Assembly: GCA_018242725.1 (NCBI GenBank)
Contig: JAFEBI010000013.1
Location: forward strand, 1-49,443
Reading direction: 5' to 3'
DNA: 49,443 nt
Source: Nitrospira sp.
GTDB lineage: Bacteria > Nitrospirota > Nitrospiria > Nitrospirales > Nitrospiraceae
The position numbers were made by a program, and so were the translations under genes. Shown in pieces: positions 7,652 to 15,142 of this stretch (positions are counted from its first letter, which is position 1; each line of letters starts with the position of its first letter). The notes beneath the pieces are model-generated. The model was given only the letters and a program-made list of their open reading frames with translations. It searched no databases and was not told the origin of the DNA.

Positions 7652-8683
7652 ATGATCGATCTTCGTAGCGACACCGTCACCAAACCGACCGAAGAAATGC
7701 GCCAGGCGATGGCCCGCGCCGACGTGGGCGATGACGTCTATGGCGAAGACCCGACCGTCAATCGGCTGCAAGACCTGGCCGGAACGATGCTGGGCAAGCG
7801 GTTCTGCCTCTTCGTTCCCTCCGGCACCATGGCCAATCAACTGGCGATTCGTATTCAGACCCAACCGGGACAAGAAGTCATCGTCGAAAGCCAAAGCCAT
7901 ATCGTCCGATACGAGCAGGGCGCAGCCGGTGCCCTGGCCGGGGTGCAGCTTCACTGGGTGCCAGGAGAGCGGGGCGTCATCACGGCTGAACAGGTGGAAG
8001 CCGCCATCCGACCGACCGATCCACACAGCATCACAACCGCGCTGATCTGTTTGGAGAATACACACAATGCCGGCGGCGGTACTATTTACCCCCTTTCAAC
8101 GATCGAAAAAATTCGCGCGGTCGCGGTGAGACACGGAATTCCGATGCATCTGGACGGCGCCAGGCTTTTCAATGCCGTGGCCGCCACGACGCTCCCTCCG
8201 ACCGCGTATGCCCAGCATTTTGAAACCGTCTCCCTTTGCCTCTCGAAGGGACTCGGCGCGCCCGTCGGATCGCTGCTCCTCTCCAACGATCCCAAGCTCA
8301 TCGAGCGAGCACGTCGCTTTCGTCGCATGTACGGAGGCGCCATGCGTCAAGCCGGTGTATTGGCCGCCGCCGGCATCTACGCGTTGGAACGCCATGTGGC
8401 TCGGCTCAAGACCGATCACGAACATGCCAAGAAACTGGCCCGGCTGCTCCAGCAAATTCCGGCCATCCAGATCGCTCCGCAGCATGTGGAAACGAATATC
8501 GTGATCTTCGACATCCTCGATGAGAGACGCTCGCCGAGCGAACTGGTTGCCGCACTCAAAGAGCAGGGTGTGCTCATCAACTCGGTCGGCGGAAAGAGCT
8601 ATCGCGCCGTCACACACCTGGACATTGCGGAATCTCAGATTGAAGAAGCCGTCGAAGCCTTTACGCGGGTGCTCCCTCGATGA
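7652..8683 (+). CDS. ltaE: Low-specificity L-threonine aldolase
   Basis: A 343-residue PLP enzyme of fold type I that cleaves L-threonine or allo-threonine to glycine and acetaldehyde in the cytoplasm. The N-terminus MIDLRSDTVTKPTEEMRQAM is the family signature. GDDVYGEDPTVN, FVPSGTMANQLAI, LENTHNAGGG and HLDGARLFNA (the Asp that pairs with the PLP ring) are all present. The PLP Schiff-base lysine is Lys199 in LCLSKGLGAPVGS. Length matches the family. AGGGAGG at 7637-7643 supports ATG 7652. The reading frame stays open upstream, but that part lacks family sequence. It stands alone; the next gene has its own promoter. Confidence 0.95.
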   Translation: MIDLRSDTVTKPTEEMRQAMARADVGDDVYGEDPTVNRLQDLAGTMLGKRFCLFVPSGTMANQLAIRIQTQPGQEVIVESQSHIVRYEQGAAGALAGVQLHWVPGERGVITAEQVEAAIRPTDPHSITTALICLENTHNAGGGTIYPLSTIEKIRAVAVRHGIPMHLDGARLFNAVAATTLPPTAYAQHFETVSLCLSKGLGAPVGSLLLSNDPKLIERARRFRRMYGGAMRQAGVLAAAGIYALERHVARLKTDHEHAKKLARLLQQIPAIQIAPQHVETNIVIFDILDERRSPSELVAALKEQGVLINSVGGKSYRAVTHLDIAESQIEEAVEAFTRVLPR

Positions 8684-8693
8684 TCGTTCGACA

Positions 8694-8722
8694 TTGACAG
8701 GCTATCCTTTGATCCATAGAAT
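8694..8722 (+). promoter_or_regulatory. Sigma70-type promoter of the nucleotidyltransferase gene
   Basis: TTGACA (8694-8699), a 17-base spacer and TAGAAT (8717-8722). A transcript would start near 8729, exactly at the first in-frame GTG/ATG codons of the following gene. This makes a leaderless mRNA possible. Confidence 0.7.
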
Positions 8723-8728
8723 GCCGAC

Positions 8729-9595
8729 GTGATGTCGTGGGAGGCGAACCTCGCACCACGAACAGGCAAAACAGGCATCATCCATAACCACTCTGCAACA
8801 GTTACGTCTATGGAATCCGACACGGTTACCACCACTCCTACTCGTGAAGAACTGAACGCCGAACTGCTCGAAGTGCCGGAACCGCCGGAGCAACCGGAGA
8901 GTCCTCCCCCTCCAGGATTTGAAGACGGCATTGAAGTGGCCGTCCGGCATGTGAAGGGCCGCAGAGGAGGAGACTTAGTCGGCATCCTTTTGGTCGGATC
9001 TGGAGCACGACGCACACTCACACCTCATAGCGATATCGATCTGCTCGCTCTCGTCAAGGGTGAAACAGAGGGTCATGAAATTCTCCGAGTCGGCGAGCGA
9101 CTTGTCGATATCCGCTATCATGGCTACCATTCGGTTGAAGAGGACCTCGCCTACTCCCTCCGACTCCCCTCCCTCTTGCGAAAAAGTCGGATCCTCTATG
9201 ATCACGACGGTGTCTGCGCCAAACTCCTCGACAAAGTCCATCAGCGCTTCCGCCAGGGCCCACCGTCGGTATCCATCAATGAGCAAATTCGTCTCAAAGC
9301 GGAATGCTACCATCTCTTAGGGAAAGCGCAGGACCTCGTCGCCAAACCTGGCACCGCCTACTATCTATTGACACTGTTTTACGAAGATTGCGTCTCCGCC
9401 TTCTTTCGGCTGAGGGGGTTTTGGCTGGTCGCGCCGGTGGATGTCCATCGATTCATGTTTTCCCGCGAGCCCACCCTCGCCGACATGGCCGGACAGTTCC
9501 TGACCTCCACGACTCTCGCCGACCGGCTTAACTTTGGCCGGCAATTTGCCGATCTTCTCTTTAAGGATGTCCCGAATCCGGCTCGTATCGACTGA
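8729..9595 (+). CDS. Nucleotidyltransferase-domain protein
   Basis: A 288-residue cytoplasmic protein with a minimal nucleotidyltransferase (pol-beta superfamily) core at about residues 70-145. GILLVGSGARRTLTPHSDID carries the G-S and D-x-D metal-binding signature, followed by LLALVKG and a further Asp in RLVDIRYHG. The C-terminal half is helical with aromatic residues (YYLLTLFYEDCVSAFFRLRG), like the HEPN-type helical domains that often accompany such transferases. The N-terminal 60 residues are acidic and Pro-rich. The substrate is unknown. The start is uncertain: GTG 8729 and ATG 8732 sit at the predicted transcription start, while ATG 8810 is an alternative; none has a good ribosome-binding site. 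The gene precedes gnd-zwf by 137 bases. Confidence 0.75.
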   Translation: MMSWEANLAPRTGKTGIIHNHSATVTSMESDTVTTTPTREELNAELLEVPEPPEQPESPPPPGFEDGIEVAVRHVKGRRGGDLVGILLVGSGARRTLTPHSDIDLLALVKGETEGHEILRVGERLVDIRYHGYHSVEEDLAYSLRLPSLLRKSRILYDHDGVCAKLLDKVHQRFRQGPPSVSINEQIRLKAECYHLLGKAQDLVAKPGTAYYLLTLFYEDCVSAFFRLRGFWLVAPVDVHRFMFSREPTLADMAGQFLTSTTLADRLNFGRQFADLLFKDVPNPARID

Positions 9596-9732
9596 CCGAC
9601 GGAGGGTTACAGGACCAGTGCCTCTGCATGACGACATGACTTGCTGGCGATGGAAGTAGCCTGCCTCTGGCCGTGCACTCCATCGGCTGACACAGTTCTC
9701 CATCACCGACCTTCATACCAAGGAGCCCTTTT

Positions 9733-10629
9733 ATGGAATTGGGATTTATCGGATTAGGCAAGATGGGCATGAACATGGTCACGCGGCTTCGACGCGACCA
9801 ACATCGCGTAGTAGTGTATGATCGCTCGAACGACCTGATCAAGCAGGCCGGAGGCCAGGGCTGCATCGGATCCTCATCCCTTGCCGATCTCGTCGGTAAG
9901 CTGAGTGCGCCCAAAGCCGTCTGGGTCATGGTTCCCTCCGGAGCCCCGACCGAGGAAACCATCAAAGCCGTTGCCGCGTTGTTACAGCCGGGCGACACCA
10001 TCGTGGACGGCGGAAACACGCGATTCCACGACGACGTGCGGCGCGCCGCGGAGCTGAAGACCAAAGGGATTCACTACGTGGATGCCGGAACCAGCGGAGG
10101 AATTTGGGGACTTACGGTCGGGTACTGCCTCATGGTGGGCGGCGAAGAAGCCGTTGTCCAACGACTCGCCCCGGTGTTCAAAACCTTGGCCCCCGAGAAT
10201 GGATGGGCGCATGTCGGCGCAGTCGGCGCCGGACATTACGTGAAGATGGTTCACAATGGGATCGAATACAGTATGATGCAGGGCTACGCCGAAGGATTCG
10301 AGTTGATGTCGAAGAGTGAGTACAAGCTGAACTTAGCCCGCATCGCGGATCTGTGGATGCATGGCAGCGTCGTCCGATCATGGCTCTTGGAGTTGGCAGC
10401 CGGCGCGCTCAAACAGGATCCGAAACTGGATCAGCTGAAAGGGTACGTCCAGGATTCCGGAGAGGGCCGCTGGATGATCGCCGACGCCATCGAAAAGGAT
10501 GTTCCGGTCCCCACGCTCACCACGGCACTTTTCACACGATTTCGATCACGACAGGAACAGTCGTTTGCCGAAAAAATGCTGGCGGCCTTGCGCAATGCCT
10601 TCGGCGGTCACGCCGTCCGCAAATCATAA
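9733..10629 (+). CDS. gnd: 6-phosphogluconate dehydrogenase, decarboxylating (short form)
   Basis: A 298-residue enzyme that oxidatively decarboxylates 6-phosphogluconate to ribulose 5-phosphate. The N-terminal Rossmann domain has GFIGLGKMGMNMVTRL. IVDGGNTRFHDD, the substrate motif DAGTSGGIWG and the catalytic-lysine region HYVKMVHNGIEY follow. It is the short (about 300-residue) form found in many bacteria rather than the about 470-residue E. coli type. Beta-2 ends in Asp (VVVYDRSN) where NADP-dependent Gnd has Asn-Arg-Ser/Thr, which suggests an NAD preference (inference). AGGAG at 9721-9725 supports ATG 9733. It is followed after 24 bases by zwf, an oxidative pentose phosphate operon. Confidence 0.93.
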   Translation: MELGFIGLGKMGMNMVTRLRRDQHRVVVYDRSNDLIKQAGGQGCIGSSSLADLVGKLSAPKAVWVMVPSGAPTEETIKAVAALLQPGDTIVDGGNTRFHDDVRRAAELKTKGIHYVDAGTSGGIWGLTVGYCLMVGGEEAVVQRLAPVFKTLAPENGWAHVGAVGAGHYVKMVHNGIEYSMMQGYAEGFELMSKSEYKLNLARIADLWMHGSVVRSWLLELAAGALKQDPKLDQLKGYVQDSGEGRWMIADAIEKDVPVPTLTTALFTRFRSRQEQSFAEKMLAALRNAFGGHAVRKS

Positions 10630-10653
10630 GCCGCTTTGTCTGAGGAATCATCC

Positions 10654-12201
10654 ATGACACCTACGAATACGCAACGCATCGATGTCAACCCTGTCCGGGA
10701 GCCGCTCCCTCCCGTTGAACCCTGCGCACTGGTCATTTTCGGAGGTTCCGGTGATTTGGCCCGCCGTCGCCTGATTCCGGCCGTCTACAATCTCCTCCTT
10801 GATAATCTGATGCCGTCGAATTATGTCGTCATCGGTCTTGGGCGCACCCCAATGAGCGATGAAGAGTTCCGAGCCACCGTCCGTGAAGGGGTCATCAAAC
10901 ATTCTCGCCAGGAATTACTCGAGGAAAAATGGAAGGCCTTTTCAGAACACCTGTTTTACATGGCGGGAGGGAACGACGACGCGCAGACGTATGCGCAGCT
11001 CAAGGCTCGCATCGAGGAACTGGAGCAGAAGTTCCAACTGCCGGGAAACCGCATTTTTTATCTCAGTATTCCGCCTAGCTCGTTCACCTCCGTCTGCGAA
11101 GGCTTGTCGCATGCCGGCCTGTCAGGCTCTCCCGGCACTCGCTCCCCCTATACCCGCATCATCGTCGAAAAACCGGTCGGGCGTGACCTGGCGTCCGCGA
11201 AAACCATCAACGAAGTCACCGGCCGCGTCTTCGACGAGTCGCAGATTTTTCGCATCGATCATTACCTGGGTAAAGAGACGGTCCAGAACCTCATGGTCGT
11301 GCGTTTTGCCAACAGTATCTTCGAGCCGATCTGGAACCACAAATACGTCGACCACGTCCAAATCACCGTGAGCGAAGCGGAAGGCGTCGGGACTCGCGCG
11401 ACCTATTATGAAGAGGCCGGGGCCCTGCGCGATATGATTCAGAATCATATGCTCCAATTGCTCTGTCTCGTCGCGATGGAGCCGCCCTATTCGCTCGATC
11501 CAGACGTGGTGCGAAACGCCAAGATGGAAGTGCTTCGATGCTTACGCCCCATCACGGCCAAAGATGTCGAAAAGTTCACCGTGCGGGCACAGTACACGGA
11601 AGGGACGGCTCATGGCGCACCCGTCCCCGGCTATCGCCGTGAAAAAGGCGTGAACCCCAACTCCACGACAGAGACCTATGTGGCGGTGAAATGCTTCGTG
11701 GAGAACTGGCGATGGTCCGGCGTTCCATTTTATCTCCGAACCGGAAAAGCCTTGCCCCAACGAGCCAGCGAAGTCGCCGTCCAATTCAAGGAAATCCCGC
11801 AGATCCTCTTCAATGCCGGCGGACACACACCGCAAGCCCCGAATGTGTTGGCCTTGAAGATTCAACCCGAAGAAGGACTGACGCTTCGCATCGTCTCACG
11901 CGTGCCGGGCACGCGTGCACAAACCCATCCGGTTGAAATGGACTTCAAATACGCCGAAGTCTTCGGTCGCCCGTCTCCGGAAGCATACGAGCGCCTCTTA
12001 CTTGATGTGATGTCGGGAGACGCCTCCCGCTTCATGCGTCGCGACGCCGTCGAAGCCTCCTGGGCCTGGATCACACAGATCCTCGAAGCATGGGAAAAGT
12101 CCGGTCAACGTTGGTTGCCCGAATATCAAGCCGGCACCTGGGGTCCGGTCGAAGCCGATCGATTAATTCAAAACGACGGCCGTGCCTGGCGGGTGCTGTA
12201 A
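10654..12201 (+). CDS. zwf: Glucose-6-phosphate 1-dehydrogenase
   Basis: A 515-residue enzyme that oxidises glucose 6-phosphate to 6-phosphogluconolactone, the first step of the oxidative pentose phosphate path. The nucleotide-binding motif is IFGGSGDLARRRLIPAVYNL. EKPVGRDLASA and the active-site signature RIDHYLGKETVQNLMVVRFA with the catalytic His are intact. Length fits the family. ATG 10654 has GAGG upstream at suitable spacing and is preferred to the in-frame TTG at 10636. It is co-transcribed with gnd. No 6-phosphogluconolactonase gene is in the window; hydrolysis could be spontaneous or encoded elsewhere. It is convergent with the thioredoxin-like gene, leaving 21 bases between stops. 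Confidence 0.96.
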   Translation: MTPTNTQRIDVNPVREPLPPVEPCALVIFGGSGDLARRRLIPAVYNLLLDNLMPSNYVVIGLGRTPMSDEEFRATVREGVIKHSRQELLEEKWKAFSEHLFYMAGGNDDAQTYAQLKARIEELEQKFQLPGNRIFYLSIPPSSFTSVCEGLSHAGLSGSPGTRSPYTRIIVEKPVGRDLASAKTINEVTGRVFDESQIFRIDHYLGKETVQNLMVVRFANSIFEPIWNHKYVDHVQITVSEAEGVGTRATYYEEAGALRDMIQNHMLQLLCLVAMEPPYSLDPDVVRNAKMEVLRCLRPITAKDVEKFTVRAQYTEGTAHGAPVPGYRREKGVNPNSTTETYVAVKCFVENWRWSGVPFYLRTGKALPQRASEVAVQFKEIPQILFNAGGHTPQAPNVLALKIQPEEGLTLRIVSRVPGTRAQTHPVEMDFKYAEVFGRPSPEAYERLLLDVMSGDASRFMRRDAVEASWAWITQILEAWEKSGQRWLPEYQAGTWGPVEADRLIQNDGRAWRVL

Positions 12202-12222
12202 CTCACGCGCTGAACATCAGAA

Positions 12223-12558
12223 TCAGCCAGGCAAAACGGACTCCATCTGCGTCCGTATCGCCTCCTTCGTCCCAAGCCCCCCGATGAACGTCACAAACTC
12301 GCCATTCTTATAGAGCGCCACCGCCGGGAGCGACGAAATCTCCAATTCAGCGGCAATCTGAAACTGTTCCTCAACATTCATGGTCAAGATGAGCACGCGT
12401 TTCTTCAATTCTTCCTGTACCTGCTCCAATTCTTTCATCAATGCGCGGCAATGGCCACAACCGGGTTTCCAGAACTCGACCAGCACCGGAACCTTTTGTG
12501 CCGCTACTACCTTGTCAAACTCTCGATCAGTAACGGCCTGGAGCGTAGAGCGCATCAT
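12223..12558 (-). CDS. Thioredoxin-family protein with a CGHC active site
   Basis: A 111-residue single-domain thioredoxin fold with no signal peptide, so cytoplasmic. The redox motif is W-K-P-G-C34-G-H-C37; the dipeptide Gly-His is the PDI type, where bacterial thioredoxin has Gly-Pro. The cis-proline loop is present (ISSLPAVALYKNGE). A Gly-His pair generally makes the disulphide more oxidising, so a role in repairing or exchanging disulphides of a particular client is possible (inference). The start ATG overlaps the stop of the upstream GDSL gene by one base (TGATG), so the two are translationally coupled. A second ATG follows directly at 12555. Confidence 0.88.
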   Translation of the reverse strand: MMRSTLQAVTDREFDKVVAAQKVPVLVEFWKPGCGHCRALMKELEQVQEELKKRVLILTMNVEEQFQIAAELEISSLPAVALYKNGEFVTFIGGLGTKEAIRTQMESVLPG

Positions 12559-13190
12559 CAGATATCTTGTGTGAAGAGAGGTTTGAGAATGCGGGCGACT
12601 TGCGCGGCAAACAGCCGATACCCAGCGGTGGTCAGATGAATACCGTCGTTTGAGTAGCTCGCCGCCAGTTGACCACTCTCGGGATCAGCCGTCGCAGCGA
12701 ACAAATCGACGTAGGCAAGCCGTTTCAAATCGGCATACTCCTGGATCAGCCGGTTCAACTGGCTTCGACGAGCCAGGTGCTCGGCAACCCACGCCTGACC
12801 CTCCCGGCTCTCTTCCTCCCCTTCCACACGAATGGAGGGAACGGTCACAGGAATCGGCACGCTCCCTATTCCCAAAACCTGGTCATACATCACGATGAGA
12901 TTGGCGATGATGTCTTGCGGTGACGCATTCCATCCAAGATCATTGGTGCCGCCAAGAATAGGAACATACTTCGGCTGGTGATCGAGGACGTCTCGTTGAA
13001 ATCGTGCAATCATCTCTCCCGTCAGCTCACCACAGACCCCGCTGACGCGAATCTCTACCGCGTCATCCAGATAGGACTGGAGAAACTGTCCATACGGAGC
13101 GTCTTGTCCGGTCGGATTTTCCCTCGTCGGAGACTGAAATCCCGCCGTCAGGCTATCGCCGAAACAGATGATGAGAGGTGATTGATTCAT
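12558..13190 (-). CDS. GDSL/SGNH-family esterase
   Basis: A 210-residue SGNH hydrolase. Block I is ICFGDSLTAGF with the nucleophile Ser, block II has the oxyanion Gly (VSGVCGELTGEM), block III is LGGTNDLGW with Asn, and block V is SNDGIHLTTAGYRLFA with the catalytic Asp and His. It resembles TesA-type lysophospholipase/thioesterases and acyl esterases, but no signal peptide is visible, so it is probably cytoplasmic. ATG 13190 (MNQSPLI) is chosen because the 12 upstream residues from 13226 look non-coding. It is transcribed first in a two-gene unit with the thioredoxin-like gene, and divergently from the HEAT-repeat gene. The substrate is unknown. Confidence 0.85.
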   Translation of the reverse strand: MNQSPLIICFGDSLTAGFQSPTRENPTGQDAPYGQFLQSYLDDAVEIRVSGVCGELTGEMIARFQRDVLDHQPKYVPILGGTNDLGWNASPQDIIANLIVMYDQVLGIGSVPIPVTVPSIRVEGEEESREGQAWVAEHLARRSQLNRLIQEYADLKRLAYVDLFAATADPESGQLAASYSNDGIHLTTAGYRLFAAQVARILKPLFTQDI

Positions 13191-13321
13191 TGAGTAGGTC
13201 GATTCTACCGCCGCCTCGGATGGCATACAAGCCGCTCACACTGCATCTCTTCCGCACGCTCAACAGCGAAGAACGGTGATTTTCTTGACTAATACTGGAT
13301 CTCTCGGTAGGTCTTACTCTT

Positions 13322-15142
13322 ATGTCCACGAACATCACATCGGCGCAGGAGATGCTCGCGGCTGCCGTCGCAGCACGGGGAGCGGAAGATCCGGAAATCG
13401 TCTCAATCAAGCGTGTCCTGAAGTTGTTGGATAAAACCGCGAAGTCGAACCGGACCTACGGTTCCACCAACCCGGTCGCACAAAAGTTCTCACAGCAATT
13501 TTTCGAAGAACTCACCGCCCATCTCGCCACCTACGGCAAACTGTCCTTCCTCGTCCAGCGTACCGCTCTTCTGTACAAGGAATATGTGGTCTATCAGGAG
13601 GAGCAGGACGGTGGGGGGGAAAGTATGGCCTTTAAGCTGTACGCGGACGGCATCCGTGAATTGATCTTGCATCAAGGCCTGACCCAGCATGATCTTGAGT
13701 TCTTTCTGGCCTCCTTATGGGGCGGGCTTGACCCGACCAAAGACGACGATGACATCGTCACACGTATCTGGGGAAAAAATCTTTCGACCATTTCCATTAC
13801 GACGGCTGAAGAAGTGGCCAGCGCGTCGGTCGGTCACGAGGGATTTGTTCGGCTCGACAGTAGTCTGAGTGTGTCCGGCTTAACCCTTCGTGAGCTCATC
13901 GATCGCGAAAAAACTCGCGGCAAACACGTTTTAGGGAACGGGAGCGACGGCGGCGACGGGACGACAAGCAGTCCTCATGATCGTCGGCTCCAAGCAGGCC
14001 ACCTGGGGTACGACGTCACCGAGGAGGAACTTGCCGCACTGGCTGAAGAAATTGAAGCAGAAAGCCGCCAAGATCCGTTGACCTACATTCTCGATGCGCT
14101 GACCGCGATTCTCGTCTCAGAGACCTCTCCAACCTTGCTGACAAAACTGTTCAGTCTGTGGGGCGCCGTCATCGAATCACTTCTCCGCGAAGGGAAATGG
14201 ACGGTGCTGGAGAGTGTGCTGGGGCTGTTGCATGAGACCGACGCGGTCAGGCCGGACATCAGCGAGGAGCATACGCAGCAGCTCGCGTCCATCATGAACG
14301 GACTCGGGCGCACTGAACGCATCAAAGCCATCGAAAACTACCTCAATCGAAGTCCCGATGCCAATGTCGAAGGGCTATCGACCGTCCTGCTCATGATGAA
14401 ACCGGATGCTGTGCCTGCGCTCTGCGCCCTTCTGGCAAACCTCACCACCCCGACACACCAGGCTATTGTAGTCGAGGCCCTTACCATCTTGGCAAAAGAC
14501 CGTCCGGATCCTGTGGCGCGGGGATTATTCGATCGTCGACCGGCCTATGTCCGCAATCTTATCTCCATTCTTCTGAAATGGGATAGTCCACGATTCGTTG
14601 AATCGATCGAAAAGTTGACCCGATATCCGGACGCACAGGTCCGACGTGAGGTTGTACGCGCAATCGGTCGGCTTCGTCCGAACGGCTCCGGAGTGAAACT
14701 CGTGCCGCTGACCAACGACGTCGATGAAAACGTTCGCTTTTCCGCGTTGAAGCTTCTCATATCCGGCCACTATACGGTTCCTTTCGCACAATGGGCTCCG
14801 CTTCTCTCCGAAACCGGCTTCATGGACCGACCCATCAGTGAACGTCGCGCCATATTCCAAGCCATGCGGGTCTCGTGTGGAGACGAAGCGATCCCCTACT
14901 GGCAGGGACTCATGACGGCCTGGGCCTGGACCAATCGCAGGAAAAAGGAAGAACTCGCGGTGCTTGCAGCCGAAACGCTCGGGAAGCTCGCCACATCCGA
15001 AGCGGTAGCCGCCTTGGAACGAGGCTCGAAAAAAGGCACCTCCGCCGTCCGTCAAGCCTGCGGTGTGGCCCTGCTACAAACCGTCAAGCATCAACGGCAG
15101 CACCCCGCCGCGACCCAGACGACGGACGGAGAGCCATCATGA
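13322..15142 (+). CDS. HEAT-repeat protein with an N-terminal domain shared with the next gene
   Basis: A 606-residue soluble protein. Residues about 25-140 form a helical domain beginning KRVLKLLDKTAKSNRTYGST, with EYVVYQEEQ and DGIRELILHQGLTQHDLEFF later. A Gly/Asp-rich linker sits near residues 205-220. Residues about 250-590 are alpha-helical repeats of HEAT type, for example DAQVRREVVRAIGRLRP, DENVRFSALKLLISGHY and ETLGKLATSEAVAALERGS. HEAT arrays are protein-interaction scaffolds. The N-terminal domain resembles residues 45-150 of the following HD-GYP protein. Its stop overlaps the HD-GYP start (ATGA, 15139-15142), so the two are coupled and probably act together. There is no catalytic motif. 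The exact biochemical role is unknown. Confidence 0.8.
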   Translation: MSTNITSAQEMLAAAVAARGAEDPEIVSIKRVLKLLDKTAKSNRTYGSTNPVAQKFSQQFFEELTAHLATYGKLSFLVQRTALLYKEYVVYQEEQDGGGESMAFKLYADGIRELILHQGLTQHDLEFFLASLWGGLDPTKDDDDIVTRIWGKNLSTISITTAEEVASASVGHEGFVRLDSSLSVSGLTLRELIDREKTRGKHVLGNGSDGGDGTTSSPHDRRLQAGHLGYDVTEEELAALAEEIEAESRQDPLTYILDALTAILVSETSPTLLTKLFSLWGAVIESLLREGKWTVLESVLGLLHETDAVRPDISEEHTQQLASIMNGLGRTERIKAIENYLNRSPDANVEGLSTVLLMMKPDAVPALCALLANLTTPTHQAIVVEALTILAKDRPDPVARGLFDRRPAYVRNLISILLKWDSPRFVESIEKLTRYPDAQVRREVVRAIGRLRPNGSGVKLVPLTNDVDENVRFSALKLLISGHYTVPFAQWAPLLSETGFMDRPISERRAIFQAMRVSCGDEAIPYWQGLMTAWAWTNRRKKEELAVLAAETLGKLATSEAVAALERGSKKGTSAVRQACGVALLQTVKHQRQHPAATQTTDGEPS

